Notes under the pieces: model-generated
The model's database searches: none
What the model was told of the DNA's origin: nothing
Seen by the model: only the letters and a program-made list of their open reading frames with translations
Position numbers and translations under genes: made by a program
Shown: positions 34,989 through 44,903 of the stretch, piece by piece
Layout of the letters: the number at the start of each line of letters is the position of its first letter
How positions within the stretch are numbered: the first letter of the stretch is position 1
Source: Pyricularia pennisetigena
Taxonomy: Eukaryota; Ascomycota; Sordariomycetes; Magnaporthales; Pyriculariaceae
Assembly (NCBI RefSeq): GCF_004337985.1
Contig: NC_043740.1
Coordinates: 4,215,030-4,279,029 of the forward strand
Length of the DNA: 64,000 nucleotides
Direction: 5' to 3'

Positions 34989-35279
34989 TCAAGGCCTCTG
35001 GGAGCACTGCAGCGGGTTGCACGAGGTGCCGCACACGCACCTGTTGGTGTCGCTGTTGCACATGCCGTAGCCGCCGGTGCTGGAGCAGCAGCTGGAGACG
35101 CCGCCGGAGCAGCTAAAGGCCGAGCCGCAGTTGCAGGCGCGGCGGGCGAGCTCGGAGCGGGCCTCGAGGCCGGCGCCGGCGTCGAACCGGGCCTCAATGG
35201 TGCCGGGTGCGCTGTTGGTCACAGCGGCGCTGCTGGCCAGGGTGGCGAGGGCGAGGGTGATGATGGTGCTGGCGTGCAT
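34989..35279 (-). CDS. Small secreted protein with ten cysteines and dibasic pro-region
   Basis: A single exon of 96 aa. A signal peptide covers about residues 1-19. A pro-segment ends at a dibasic RR (about residues 46-47), a possible Kex2-type cleavage site, directly before the cysteine-rich part. The last ~48 residues contain ten cysteines (starting ACNCGS, ending NPLQCSQRP), enough for five disulfides. A TATA-like TATAAAAAGG lies on the minus strand at 35453-35444, about 165 bp upstream of the start. No family was recognised. A candidate apoplastic effector or antimicrobial-type peptide is the likely class (inference). Confidence 0.8.
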   Translation of the reverse strand: MHASTIITLALATLASSAAVTNSAPGTIEARFDAGAGLEARSELARRACNCGSAFSCSGGVSSCCSSTGGYGMCNSDTNRCVCGTSCNPLQCSQRP

Positions 35280-36482
35280 TTTTTTTTTTTGGGTGGTGTG
35301 TGTATGTATGAATTATCAAGATGGTTTTTATGGATTTTGTTTGGATTTGATGGGTTTAGATTTGCTAGGTTGTATGGGATCGAAAGAGGCTGATGATGAG
35401 AAAGTAGCTGAGTTTGTTGCTCGATAAGGTATCAGGATCGTGGCCTTTTTATATTCGAATCCCGTCCATTGCCTAACCATGGAAATTTCAAATTCTGCAC
35501 TTTCTTCACAAAATGTTAATTCCCGAAGCATTTGTCGTAGGATTTTCTCTCGTTGGTATGAATCCGCGTCATAACTATGCGCCGAGTAATTGAGGAAAGC
35601 AATAGAGAGGAACCTTTGACCATGATCTACGGCCCCCCTCCCTTCTGATCATCCCACATGTAAGCTTACACAGTCCATGTATACCAGAGCACTATACGAG
35701 TCCTGTCAAAATGTCCACATATGCATGGGAAAGCCTGACCAATTTCGTCCAGCGGTGTCATTTTCTTTTGGAACTTTGGCTGCGGGCAAACGGCAAAGAG
35801 CGGATTGATTCTGCATTAGTTTCTCCATGTGGAAGATTTTATAAAGTAACAGTAATATTCTGAGTGTCGATCATTGAGGGGTCAACTCGTGTGCTTTTGG
35901 CCGTTCAATATCACCATTTACACCGCTGGTGTCCAGCTTGGCAGCTACCCAAATGGCTTGTTTACGAAAATCATCGAGTCCGCAGTTGGTGTTTTGGAAG
36001 CGATTCGCCGCCGCAGCCGAACCGACTGGGGATGCTCGGCATTATCCCCTCGTAATCGGGGTTAAATGCAAATGGTCGCCTTGGCCGAGTGCAGATCGAT
36101 CAGGAACGGCACTTTTGGTCCGCAAAAGCCACGGTCCCGCACCACCACTACCAGCAGCCGCTAACTAATAAGCGGCCCTGGTCTTGGCTTTTGACGTTGG
36201 AATTTAGCCCCCAAATGATCCTGGGCATACGTCAAAACTCGTCTGACCAATCAAAACGCGAAGCATCTGACAAATGCATCTTGGAACGCATAAAAGGCGA
36301 CCGAAATATTCTGCATGTATTGGGGATTTATTTGCCCGTCACTATTTACACCCGCCTCGACCAACGTTTGTCGGCATCCCTCAGGATTTCAAGACATGAC
36401 ATTGTCAAACCGACTAGACGCACAACGGCAATCCTTACGCTAAGCACTCAAGGATGCCTCGACAAGGCCCTCCCTTGGTGGT
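35280..36482. other. Intergenic region
   Basis: It holds the promoter of the ten-cysteine protein and the 3' end of the agmatinase gene. Open frames such as 36089-36523 plus lack support. Confidence 0.5.
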
Positions 36483-38320
36483 TTACAAGTCACCAATGGC
36501 CTCCTCCTCAATCATGTTGCTGAGCGGGCCCTTCTTGACCATCATGCTCATGACCTCGTACAGCACATCGGCCGCGGCCATGGTGGTGTGCTCGGCGTTG
36601 GTGTCGTAGGCGGGCTTGGCGTCATTGTCGAAAAACCGTCAGCTCATCTTTTTTTTTTTTTTTTTTTTTTCTCTCTTTTTACGTATCGCGTAAATGCTTG
36701 CAGGATACGACAAATAGTCAAAAAGAACAAAAAAACGACTCACCGCAACCTCGACAATATCCGCAGCAATCAAGTTCAGATCCTCCAAACCCCTCAGGAT
36801 GGTCCTCAGCTCCCTGGTCGACCAGCCACCCGTCTCGGGCGTGCCGGTGGCCGGGGCAAAGGCCGGGTCGAGCGTGTCGATGTCGATGGACAGGTAGACG
36901 GGGTTCTTGGTGCCGACCCTCTCGACGATGCGCTTGATGATGCCGGCGGTGCCGATGGTGTCGATCTCGCGCGCCTCGACGATCTCGAAGCCGCAGTAGC
37001 CGTCGTTGGCGTAGTCGGACGGCCCGCTCAGCGTCGTGCGGATGCCGGCGTGGATGTTGGTGTCGTTGTGCAGCAGGCCCTCCATCGACGCGTGGTAGAA
37101 GTAGGTGCCGTGGTTGATGGACGCCACCTCCGAGGGCGAGCCGCCGAAGACCTTGGGTTTCCCTTTTTTGTGGGTGGAACGAAAAAAGAAAGTTAGTTTT
37201 GCTCAATTTCAGTTGAGTGAGAGAAGTATTCGGGAGGCGTGACACTGGCAGGGACACCCTCCCAAAAAGCAGACTAACAGGTGTCGAGATGGCTGTCAAA
37301 GTGAATGACGGACACGGGGCCGTAAGCCCTGTTGATGGACCGCAGCAGGGGCAGCGTGATGGTGTGGTCTCCTCCGAGCGTGATGACCCTGGGCAGGGTC
37401 TTGGAGCGCAGGGCCGGGCCGGCCTTGTTTGCATTGGTAGCCGGGGCGCGGCTGAGGATCTGATGGTGTCCTTCTTCGATCTGGCGAAGGGCCCAGGTGT
37501 TGTCGTATCTATGGGAGGTGAGATGGAAATCGTAAGCACCTTGGAAAAGTTTTGTTTGGAAATGTGTTCTGGGTTATCGCCTACGATGTTACGGGAATGT
37601 CACCGCAGTCCAGGACCCTTGCCCAGCTGTTAAAGGGGTTGACATCCAAGGGAACGTTGTACCCGCCGCTGCACTTGGTCAGTATGACTTTGATTGACAA
37701 GAAACGTGTATTCGATTGATTCGATTCTGCTTACTAGAGGTTGAGACGTCGAGAGCCCTGACGGATGCCTGATGGACCGAAGCGAGCACCAGGGCGATAC
37801 GAAGTACCAGTGTCGAACGGAGCGCCTTGATTGCAATGTCGTGTCAGCCATCCAACTTCCCGCGCTGCAGCATAAACATGCGCCATTTCATCCACGTCCT
37901 ACCAATGAAAGCAATGTCGTAGTTGACGCTCGAGTCTTTCAAGCACGGCTGGTACGGCAAGCGGCCGAAAGTCGTGATGCCGCTGAACACGGAGTCGGCC
38001 TGTTTACCAGTGGCAGAGGTCAGCAAAAAGAAAAAAAAAAAAAAAAAAAACATAGTTTGCACGTTCTGAATTCTTCATTCTCTCAAAAAAGATGCACGGA
38101 CCTGAGTTCCTCCATCTCCAGGCAACGTGTTGTACCAGACCGACTCGAGGGGGCCAGCCAAGGGAACCTGCTTCTGAGTATCGTGAGCGCTGGCGAGCGC
38201 GGCCCAGCCCAGGGCGAGGAGCGAAGCGTGAACCATGGTCACGCCGACTGAGAGACTGGCAGAGTCTGCGCGAGCTGCGGCGGTGGCTGCCCAGCCGAGG
38301 GCAAGTATGGTCGCGTGCAT
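36483..38320 (-). CDS. Secreted agmatinase/ureohydrolase with duplicated signal peptide
   Basis: Seven exons (38320-38102, 37999-37903, 37825-37735, 37668-37585, 37508-37279, 37162-36744, 36614-36483) join in frame and encode 423 aa. Ureohydrolase motifs for the two-manganese centre are present: [16 protein letters not shown] (usual form DAHxD) and SIDIDTLDP, then ETGGW. Spacing and sequence favour agmatinase (agmatine to putrescine plus urea) over arginase. The N-terminus has two consecutive hydrophobic leaders, [18 protein letters not shown] and [19 protein letters not shown], 29 codons apart and alike in DNA, so the signal peptide appears to be tandemly duplicated. The second ATG (38233) could also serve as start. 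Introns 1 and 6 contain 20-22 nt A/T runs. The enzyme is likely extracellular or vacuolar. Confidence 0.9.
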
Positions 38321-38472
38321 TATTATTTTGTATGAAGAATTGAAAACAGCCTATAAACTGCTTTCCAAAAGGTCGAAATCGGAGGAGAGATGGAGGAGAG
38401 CGAACGTGATGTTTGTACCCTTTTTAGCCAAGGTCCCCGGGCAGGTCTATACATCTATAACATCTATACATC

Positions 38473-38513
38473 CATACATACATACATACATAATACATAC
38501 ATACATAATACAT
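38473..38513. repeat. CATA-type microsatellite
   Basis: Tetranucleotide CATA/TACA units with occasional AA interruptions in the agmatinase promoter region. Confidence 0.85.
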
Positions 38514-39063
38514 CATCACCCATCTAGTCTGGTGTATTTTTCATCCCCTTTGCGATGTCGGAGTCGGCATCGTGCCGTCCATTGGAACAATTTGATAGGA
38601 TGACTTGCAAAAGACGACCTTCATCAAGCTTCAAAGACCCTTCAATATCTTTGTCGGCTGCACTTGCAAGCTCGGATATGCGCTATCAGGAGGTTTCCAT
38701 TGGCCTGTCGGATCCCACATGTTGCATTCCTCCAAGTTTTTGTTCGCCGATGTCACCATGGAACCCGTGTCGTCCGATCCCGGATTCTTTTTTTCCACCC
38801 CCCCGCCCGCACTCGCCGAGCGGAACTTCGGGTGGGACGTCAGGTCCATGCATCTCCGTCTGTTTTCTTATCGCAAAAAAAACCACATTCGAGGGGAAAC
38901 CCACTCCGGGGGGGACCAGAAGGGCAGTGTGGTTTTTTTTTTCCCTGCAAGCTGCAAGTGCTCCTCGGAAAGAAACTGCACGCCATTGGTGGTTTGCTCA
39001 TGGGGCTGGATGGACCATTGTAATCTTTTTTTTTTTTTTGTTTCTTTGGTGAAAGTGCGCCTC

Positions 39064-39264
39064 CACATGGAGCATCTTGACCAAAGAAACCGCCCAAAGG
39101 TCTGGAGCATGACGACATGCATGCGCGGGATTTAGGGTTCTCGAACTTTTTTTTTTTTTTTTTTCACATGGAGCATCTTGACCAAAGAAACCGCCCAAAG
39201 GTCTGGAGCATGACGACATGCATGCGCGGGATTTAGGGTTCTCGAACTTTTTTTTTTTTTTTTT
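39064..39264. repeat. 101-bp tandem duplication ending in poly-T
   Basis: Unit 1 is 39064-39164 and unit 2 is 39165-39264. They appear identical except for the length of the terminal T run (18 versus 17). Each begins CACATGGAGCATCTTGACC and ends TCGAAC followed by T. The perfect identity means a very recent duplication or an assembly error. Confidence 0.92.
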
Positions 39265-39725
39265 CTCGTCTCCCGCCGTGCATCAAATTCCCTATCGTCT
39301 GGTTATCATTCGTCGGTCCACCGGCTAGAGCCAGACTAGTCTTGTTAGTGATTCAGAGTAATGACAGTTGGAAATGCATGCGTCAAATCCCCCCCATGTG
39401 TAAGCGCGCGGCGTCAGAGATATCGTCCCAAGACTGGACGAAGAGGAATCTGGTAATCTCGGCGGACAAAGACCGGACCCCAAGGGGTGCTTTAGCTCCA
39501 GTTGGTTGCCGTGCGTTGCACTAAATCGAAAAAGCAAAAGAGAAAAAAAAAAAAAAAAAAGAAACTTTGAAAGGAAGATTTTCAACAACGTCTTCCAGCC
39601 TTCCAGAAATCAAAATCCCAACATCAGCTGGAAAGAAAAAGGGGGCCAAGGGATTGATTGCACTTGCTGATTCTTGTCTTGATCTTTTGCCTCTCACCAT
39701 CATTGTGTCGACGCCAACCGTGAAG

Positions 39726-41213
39726 ATGCCGCCATCGACTTCCTCCGGGTCGACAACGGCGCACGAGGAGGTCGCCGTCGAGACCACGGCCCTGCTCCCA
39801 CGACAGCACGGCCGCCGGCCCGAGTACGCAGCGTGGGTGCAGGAGATATGGCTCCTGACCAAGGCGTCGATCCCCGTCATGCTGGCCTACATGCTGCAGA
39901 ACAGCCTGCAGACGGTCTCGGTGCTCATCGTGGGCCGGCTCTCGCCCGAGGCGCTGTCGGCGGCGGCGTTCGCCTACATGTTCGCCATGGCGACGGCGTG
40001 GCTGATCGCGCTCGGCGGCACCAGCGCCCTCGACACGCTCGGGTCGTCGGCCTTCACGCGGTCCAGGGACAAGACCAGCCTGGGCCTGCTCCTGCAGCGC
40101 GGGTTCCTGGTGCTGACGGGGTTCTACGCGGTGGTGGTGGTGGTGTGGTGGTTCGCGGAGGACGTGTTCCGGGCGCTGGGCCAGCCCGAGGAGATTTGCG
40201 TGCTGAGCGCCCGGTTCCTGAGGCTCCTGGCCCCGGGCGGGCTCGGCTACGTCTGGTTCGAGTGCATGAAGAAGTTCCTGCAGGCGCAGGCCGTCTACCG
40301 CCCCGGCACCTACGCGCTCCTGCTGACGTCGCCGCTCAACGCGCTGCTCAACTACCTCCTCATCTACAGGCTCGGCATGGGGCTGGACGGCGCCCCGATC
40401 GCCACGGGCATCTCCTACTGGCTGTCGTTTCTGTTCCTCGTCGCCTACGCCGCCCTGGTCCGGGGCGGCGAGTGCTGGGGAGGGTTCGACCTGCGGCGCG
40501 CGGCCGCCAACGTCGGGCCCTTTGCGCGCCTGGCCGCGCTGGGCGTCGTGCACGTCGGCACCGAGTGGTGGGCGTTTGAGGTGGTGGCGCTGGCGGCCGG
40601 GAGGCTGGGCAAGCTGCCGCTCGCGGCGCAGTCGGTCATCATGACGGCGGACCAGATCATCAACACCATCCCGTTCGGGCTCGGGGTGGCTGAGTCGGCG
40701 AGGCTGGGCAACCTGCTGGGGGCGGGCGACGTCCGGGGCGCCCGGAGGTCCGCGCACTCGGCCGCGGTGCTGTCCGTCGTCTTCGGCACGACGCTGCTCG
40801 TGGTGTTGATGGCGGCTCGACACAGGGTCGGGGCGCTCTTCAACGACGACGAGCGCGTCGTCGCGCTCGTGGCCGACGTCGTGCCGTACGTGGCCCTGTT
40901 CCAGATCGCCGACGGGCTCAACGGCAGCTGCGGCGGTGCGCTCAGGGGCATGGGCAGGCAGTGGGTCGGCGCCCTGGTCAACTGCCTGAGCTACTACGGG
41001 GGCGCGCTGCCGGGAGGCATCTACCTCGCCTTCAACGGGTGGGGGCTGGCCGGCTTGTGGATGGGCCAGTGTGTGGCCTTGTCGCTGGTCGGAGTGCTGG
41101 AGTGGGCCATCGTGGGCATGAGCGACTGGTCCGAAGAGGTGCGCAAGGCGATTGACAGGTTGCGGGACGACGAGGATTACAAGAGTGTTGAGGACGAGGA
41201 GGCGGTGGAGTGA
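39726..41213 (+). CDS. MATE family efflux transporter
   Basis: An intron-less gene of 495 aa. The start is the first ATG in frame (gtgaagATGccg). The soluble N-terminus is followed by about 12 hydrophobic segments in two similar halves, typical of MATE/NorM transporters of the yeast Erc1 group (SIPVMLAYMLQNSLQTVSVL; SPLNALLNYLLIY; GLAGLWMGQ). It should be a membrane drug or toxin antiporter. The coding region is very GC-rich compared with the flanks. The C-terminus is acidic. Substrate is unknown. Its position between secreted-protein genes and another efflux gene suggests self-protection or secretion, which is inference. Confidence 0.93.
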   Translation: MPPSTSSGSTTAHEEVAVETTALLPRQHGRRPEYAAWVQEIWLLTKASIPVMLAYMLQNSLQTVSVLIVGRLSPEALSAAAFAYMFAMATAWLIALGGTSALDTLGSSAFTRSRDKTSLGLLLQRGFLVLTGFYAVVVVVWWFAEDVFRALGQPEEICVLSARFLRLLAPGGLGYVWFECMKKFLQAQAVYRPGTYALLLTSPLNALLNYLLIYRLGMGLDGAPIATGISYWLSFLFLVAYAALVRGGECWGGFDLRRAAANVGPFARLAALGVVHVGTEWWAFEVVALAAGRLGKLPLAAQSVIMTADQIINTIPFGLGVAESARLGNLLGAGDVRGARRSAHSAAVLSVVFGTTLLVVLMAARHRVGALFNDDERVVALVADVVPYVALFQIADGLNGSCGGALRGMGRQWVGALVNCLSYYGGALPGGIYLAFNGWGLAGLWMGQCVALSLVGVLEWAIVGMSDWSEEVRKAIDRLRDDEDYKSVEDEEAVE

Positions 41214-41454
41214 TGGGACTTTGACTTTGATTTAACTTGTATTAGATAGACTGAACTTGACCCAGACTCTAGCCTAGACTACGCTAAGACGCTAGACCCC
41301 GATGCTTGGTTCCCTAGGTAAACGTTGAAATTGGAATAGTGACACTTGTTTGGTACCTGCATGGTGTGCAACCCCCTTGCAGTAGAAGATCCATTGTTTT
41401 GTCTCACCCTCTTTTGTTTCATTCCCAAGAGCTCAGCACCATTCCTCAGAGGAA

Positions 41455-41587
41455 NNNNNNNNNNNNNNNNNNNNNNNNNNNNNNNNNNNNNNNNNNNNNN
41501 NNNNNNNNNNNNNNNNNNNNNNNNNNNNNNNNNNNNNNNNNNNNNNNNNNNNNNNNNNNNNNNNNNNNNNNNNNNNNNNNNNNNNNN
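41455..41587. other. Assembly gap (133 N)
   Basis: A run of N flanked directly by low-complexity sequence. The true length is unknown. Confidence 0.99.
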
Positions 41588-41664
41588 AAAAGAAAAAAAA
41601 AGAAAAAAAAAGAAAAAAAAAGAAAAAAAAAGAAAAAAAAAGAAAAAAAAGAAAAAAAAAAAAC
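41588..41664. repeat. A9G decanucleotide repeat beside the gap
   Basis: Repeated units of about nine A and one G run from the end of the gap to 41664. The array probably extends into the gap and caused it. Confidence 0.9.
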
Positions 41665-42455
41665 CCTGTTGCCATGTGGCATTCGGTGGACGTCGACATT
41701 CTATCCCGGAATATCGTGCAGACCAACCAAGACCCACGCTCCAAGAAGCAAGACTACCAAGTTGAAGATCTTTTCTCTCTCGTGGTAAAAAGGTCCAATG
41801 GCGTCGTTGCATGTGAAACAAACTATCGAGACCCGAATGATAGATAAGAAAGAAAAAAAAAAAAAAAACACTCAAAAAGGCTTCATAGATAAGGTAAGCC
41901 ACTACAACTCTGCACCCCCGCATTCTTATCCTTAAAACCCTCAAAAGCGTCAGCCCGAGCGGCACAGGGCAAGCCGGTCCAGCTCGGATCGCCAAGATGT
42001 ACCAGGTATGGGTGGGGAGCTGAAGATAAGCAACCAAAACCCCGGATTGGTTTATCTCGACTTTGATATGCTCAAGTTCCGAACGAGATCTTTATTCGAC
42101 GGCACACCTGGGTGGCAAGGGTTCACCTCAACGGTCCGAAGTCGGGGAAATGGCTCAAAAAATACAGAATTTTTCACTTTTTCAGGTCCTGGGAGGCCTA
42201 GCCAAAAAAGAAAGAAAGAATGGGTCGGGTCAGTGCCCCTTTCTGGTCTGATTACACGCGCCCTCGCCATGTTCCGTCGGTACACGGATCTGTGGGATGG
42301 ATGCTATTACAATGCTGCCACTGTAGATAGATGGGTTTCAGAAGGCCCCTCCCCCCTTCAGACTTGATATATCGTGGTGCATTTCTTTTCTGGAGTGTTG
42401 ATGATCAGCAAAGAAACTTCCATGCAAGCCGTCATCTCTGCCCAATCCCTCAGCC

Positions 42456-44059
42456 ATGCAGGACCAACAAGAAAAGGAGACTCGGTCCAAAAGACAACAG
42501 CCTACTGGCCACGATGCAGAAGACATTGCTGTGCAGATTGATTCAACGGAGCTCGTGCAAGTGACAGAGAATGGCCTCAAGCTGTTCCCGCAGCCGGTGG
42601 CCGATGATGCGTTGGATCCCTTGAACTGGTCCAGCGCGCAAAAGCACACGATTCTCGCCATCATCATGGCTCTGTACGTGTGACAACAAGACTCGCCTAC
42701 ACCTCAAGATCCTGAATCCCACACACCCAACTAGTTCCAGCCCGCTGACCTCGTCTGAATTTCTTTTTTTTTTTTCTTGGGTCCCCCTAGCTATTTCATG
42801 TTCACGTACATCACGACCGTGACGGTGCCCTCCTTCCCTGCGCTGCAGGACCAGTACTCGGCCACGCTGGAGCAGGTCAACTGGACCGTCGCCATCCCGG
42901 CCCTGGGCCTGTCCCTCGGCCCGCTCATCTTCGCCACGCCAGCCGACACCATCGGCCGCCGGCCCATCATCCTCCTCGGCACCGTCGTGGCCCTGGCATC
43001 GACCGTCGGCGCCGCCCTCGCCCCGTCCCTGCCCACCTACATGGCCGCCCGCTTCTTCCAGGGCCTCGGCGTCAGCCCCGCCGCTAACGTCGGCCTGGCC
43101 GTCATCGGCGACCTCTTCCACGAGCACGAGCGCGGGTCCAAGGTCGGCCTGTGGGTGCTCGCCATCGACTCCGGGCTGCTGTGCGGGCCCTTGGTCGGCG
43201 GCTTCACCGGCCTGGCCGGCCACGCCTGGACGCAGTGGTCGTGCGCCATCCTCTTTGCCACCATCCTGGTTGCCGAGCTGGCCTTCTTGCCCGAGACGCT
43301 GTACCCGCGGGACTTGATGGCTGCGTCGTCGTCGACGCTGAACGGCTCCTCCGGTCCGGGGCGGGAGAAGAACGCCGCCGCCGCCCCTGCGTCGCCGCCG
43401 CCGCTCGTCCGGCGAACCAAGGAGCTCCCCTTTGTCAACGTCGCGCCCGTCCCTGGCATCCACCATCCCAACCCGCTCGACACCATTGTGCGATTCGTCA
43501 AGACGTTCAGGTACACCGTTGTCCCGATCGCCATAGTGACGTACTGCTTCGCCTGGTACTGGTGGGTTTTGTCGGTGGTGACGCTGGTGCCCGTTGCGTA
43601 TCCCGACTATGCGCCCAACATCCAGGGGTCAGTTTTTTTTTTTTTTTTTTTCTTTTCTTTTCTTTTCTTTTTTTTGCTCTCTTGCTTGACAGTGCTTCAA
43701 ACTACAGAGCTCTGGCTGACAGCGACAACAAAAAAAAGACTCTTGTTTATTGGCCTCATCGTCGGGACACTCGTGTCGGAGGTGCTCTTCTCCGGCAGGC
43801 TCAGCGATCGACTCGTAATCCACTTCACCAAGCGCGGCGCCGTCAAGACGCCCGAGATGCGCCTCTGGCTCATCTACCCAGCCGTGGTACTCACCGCCGT
43901 CGGCCTGGTGGTTTGGGGAGTCAGCATCGACGAGCAGTACCACTGGATGGTGGGCCAAGTGGCATTTGCATTGTGTAAGTCCCCCCCCGTTTCCCTATAG
44001 ACGGTCCGATCTTCGCAACCACGCACAACCCAATACCCATCCCACAAGCTGACACTCAG

Positions 44060-44097
<38 letters not shown>

Positions 44098-44443
44098 AGT
44101 CGGCGCCGGGATCCAAATGGGCAACACGGCAGTCTGCGCCTACGCCGTCGACGCCTACCCGCTGCAGAGCATGGCCGTCATGACCTTCTACGCCGTCATG
44201 CTCAACATGTCGGCCTTTGTGGACCCCTTCTTCATCGTGCCGTGGATCGAGGCCGCCGGCTTCACCTGGGCCATGGCCGGCCACGCCCTCATCACCGCCG
44301 GCGTCTGCCTGCCCGTCTTTGCGCTGCTGCATCGCTTCGGCGCGCGCCTGCGGAGCGTCGCGGGGGAGCCGGACTGGACGAACCCCGAGTTTGGGGGTGG
44401 GGGTGGGTTAGAGCTTGGAAGGCCGAGAGGGGGAGGGTTTTGA
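42456..44443 (+). CDS. MFS multidrug-type transporter (DHA1-like)
   Basis: Four exons, 42456-42673, 42791-43627, 43739-43974 and 44100-44443, join in frame and give 544 aa. The N-terminal DPLNWS before TM1 and the loop ADTIGRRPIILLG after TM2 are typical of fungal DHA1 drug:H+ antiporters. About 12 membrane segments are visible, with a central loop rich in S, G, A and P. The last intron contains an A37 run directly before the CAG acceptor. Intron 2 contains long T and A-rich stretches. The 3' splice site of intron 2 (AAAAAAAAG, 43738) is chosen by frame and the conserved LLFIGLIVG segment. Substrate is unknown. Confidence 0.88.
44060..44096. repeat. A37 homopolymer at an intron acceptor
   Basis: An uninterrupted A run that ends immediately before the CAG acceptor of the last intron of the MFS gene. 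Confidence 0.9.
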
Positions 44444-44732
44444 AGAGGAATAAGAGATACCCACATAGATCACCAAGTCTTGCATGGTGCAAGCCTATGA
44501 CATTTGACTATATGCCCCTTTCATGAAAGCAGGACTGGGCTGCCTCGTTTTCTGATCCAGGTTATTACAGGCTGGGCTTGCAGCAGGCATACACTATCCC
44601 TGCGCGCAAGCGTTGGCGACCCCTCACTTTTCATTTGTCGAGGGAATTTTAAAAGAATCTCAAGAATCAAAGGGACAAGGGCTTTTGGGTATTGGTTGCT
44701 GCCGCGCGCTGGAAGAAAACTAAATCGAATAC
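44444..44732. other. 3' flank of the MFS gene up to the transposon insertion
   Basis: Base composition is normal for the host. The insertion of the large retrotransposon begins right after it. Confidence 0.6.
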
Positions 44733-44737
44733 AGAGT

Positions 44738-44903
44738 TGACGCACACGAACGTACACGTGCAGTCTGCATGAGTGGTAGGAGAGCCATATATTCAGGTAG
44801 GGTGCGCTATCTAGGCTAACGAACGTGGCAGCGCTTTTATGGTGTGCACAGCGCTAACTAAACTCCTTTGGTCATGTAATACCAAAATCTATTTACTGCA
44901 ACA
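44738..44903 (-). repeat. Left 166-bp LTR (3' LTR) of the outer retrotransposon
   Basis: A direct repeat of 59153-59318. It differs from the right copy at about 18 positions, all transitions (C/T or G/A), with no indels. Confidence 0.9.

Larger units (their letters stand above)
38321..39725. other. Divergent intergenic region of the agmatinase and MATE genes
   Basis: It should hold both promoters. It contains a CATA microsatellite near 38473-38513, a 101-bp tandem duplication at 39064-39264 and several homopolymers. No coding frame is supported. Confidence 0.55.
41214..42455. other. Intergenic region with assembly gap
   Basis: It holds the 3' end of the MATE gene, an unsequenced gap, an A9G repeat and the promoter of the MFS gene. 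No coding frame is supported. Confidence 0.6.

Noticed and set aside
39624..40823. 399-codon minus-strand frame opposite the MATE gene
   Set aside because: An antisense shadow of a GC-rich membrane protein gene, rich in R, H, Q and E without domain features.
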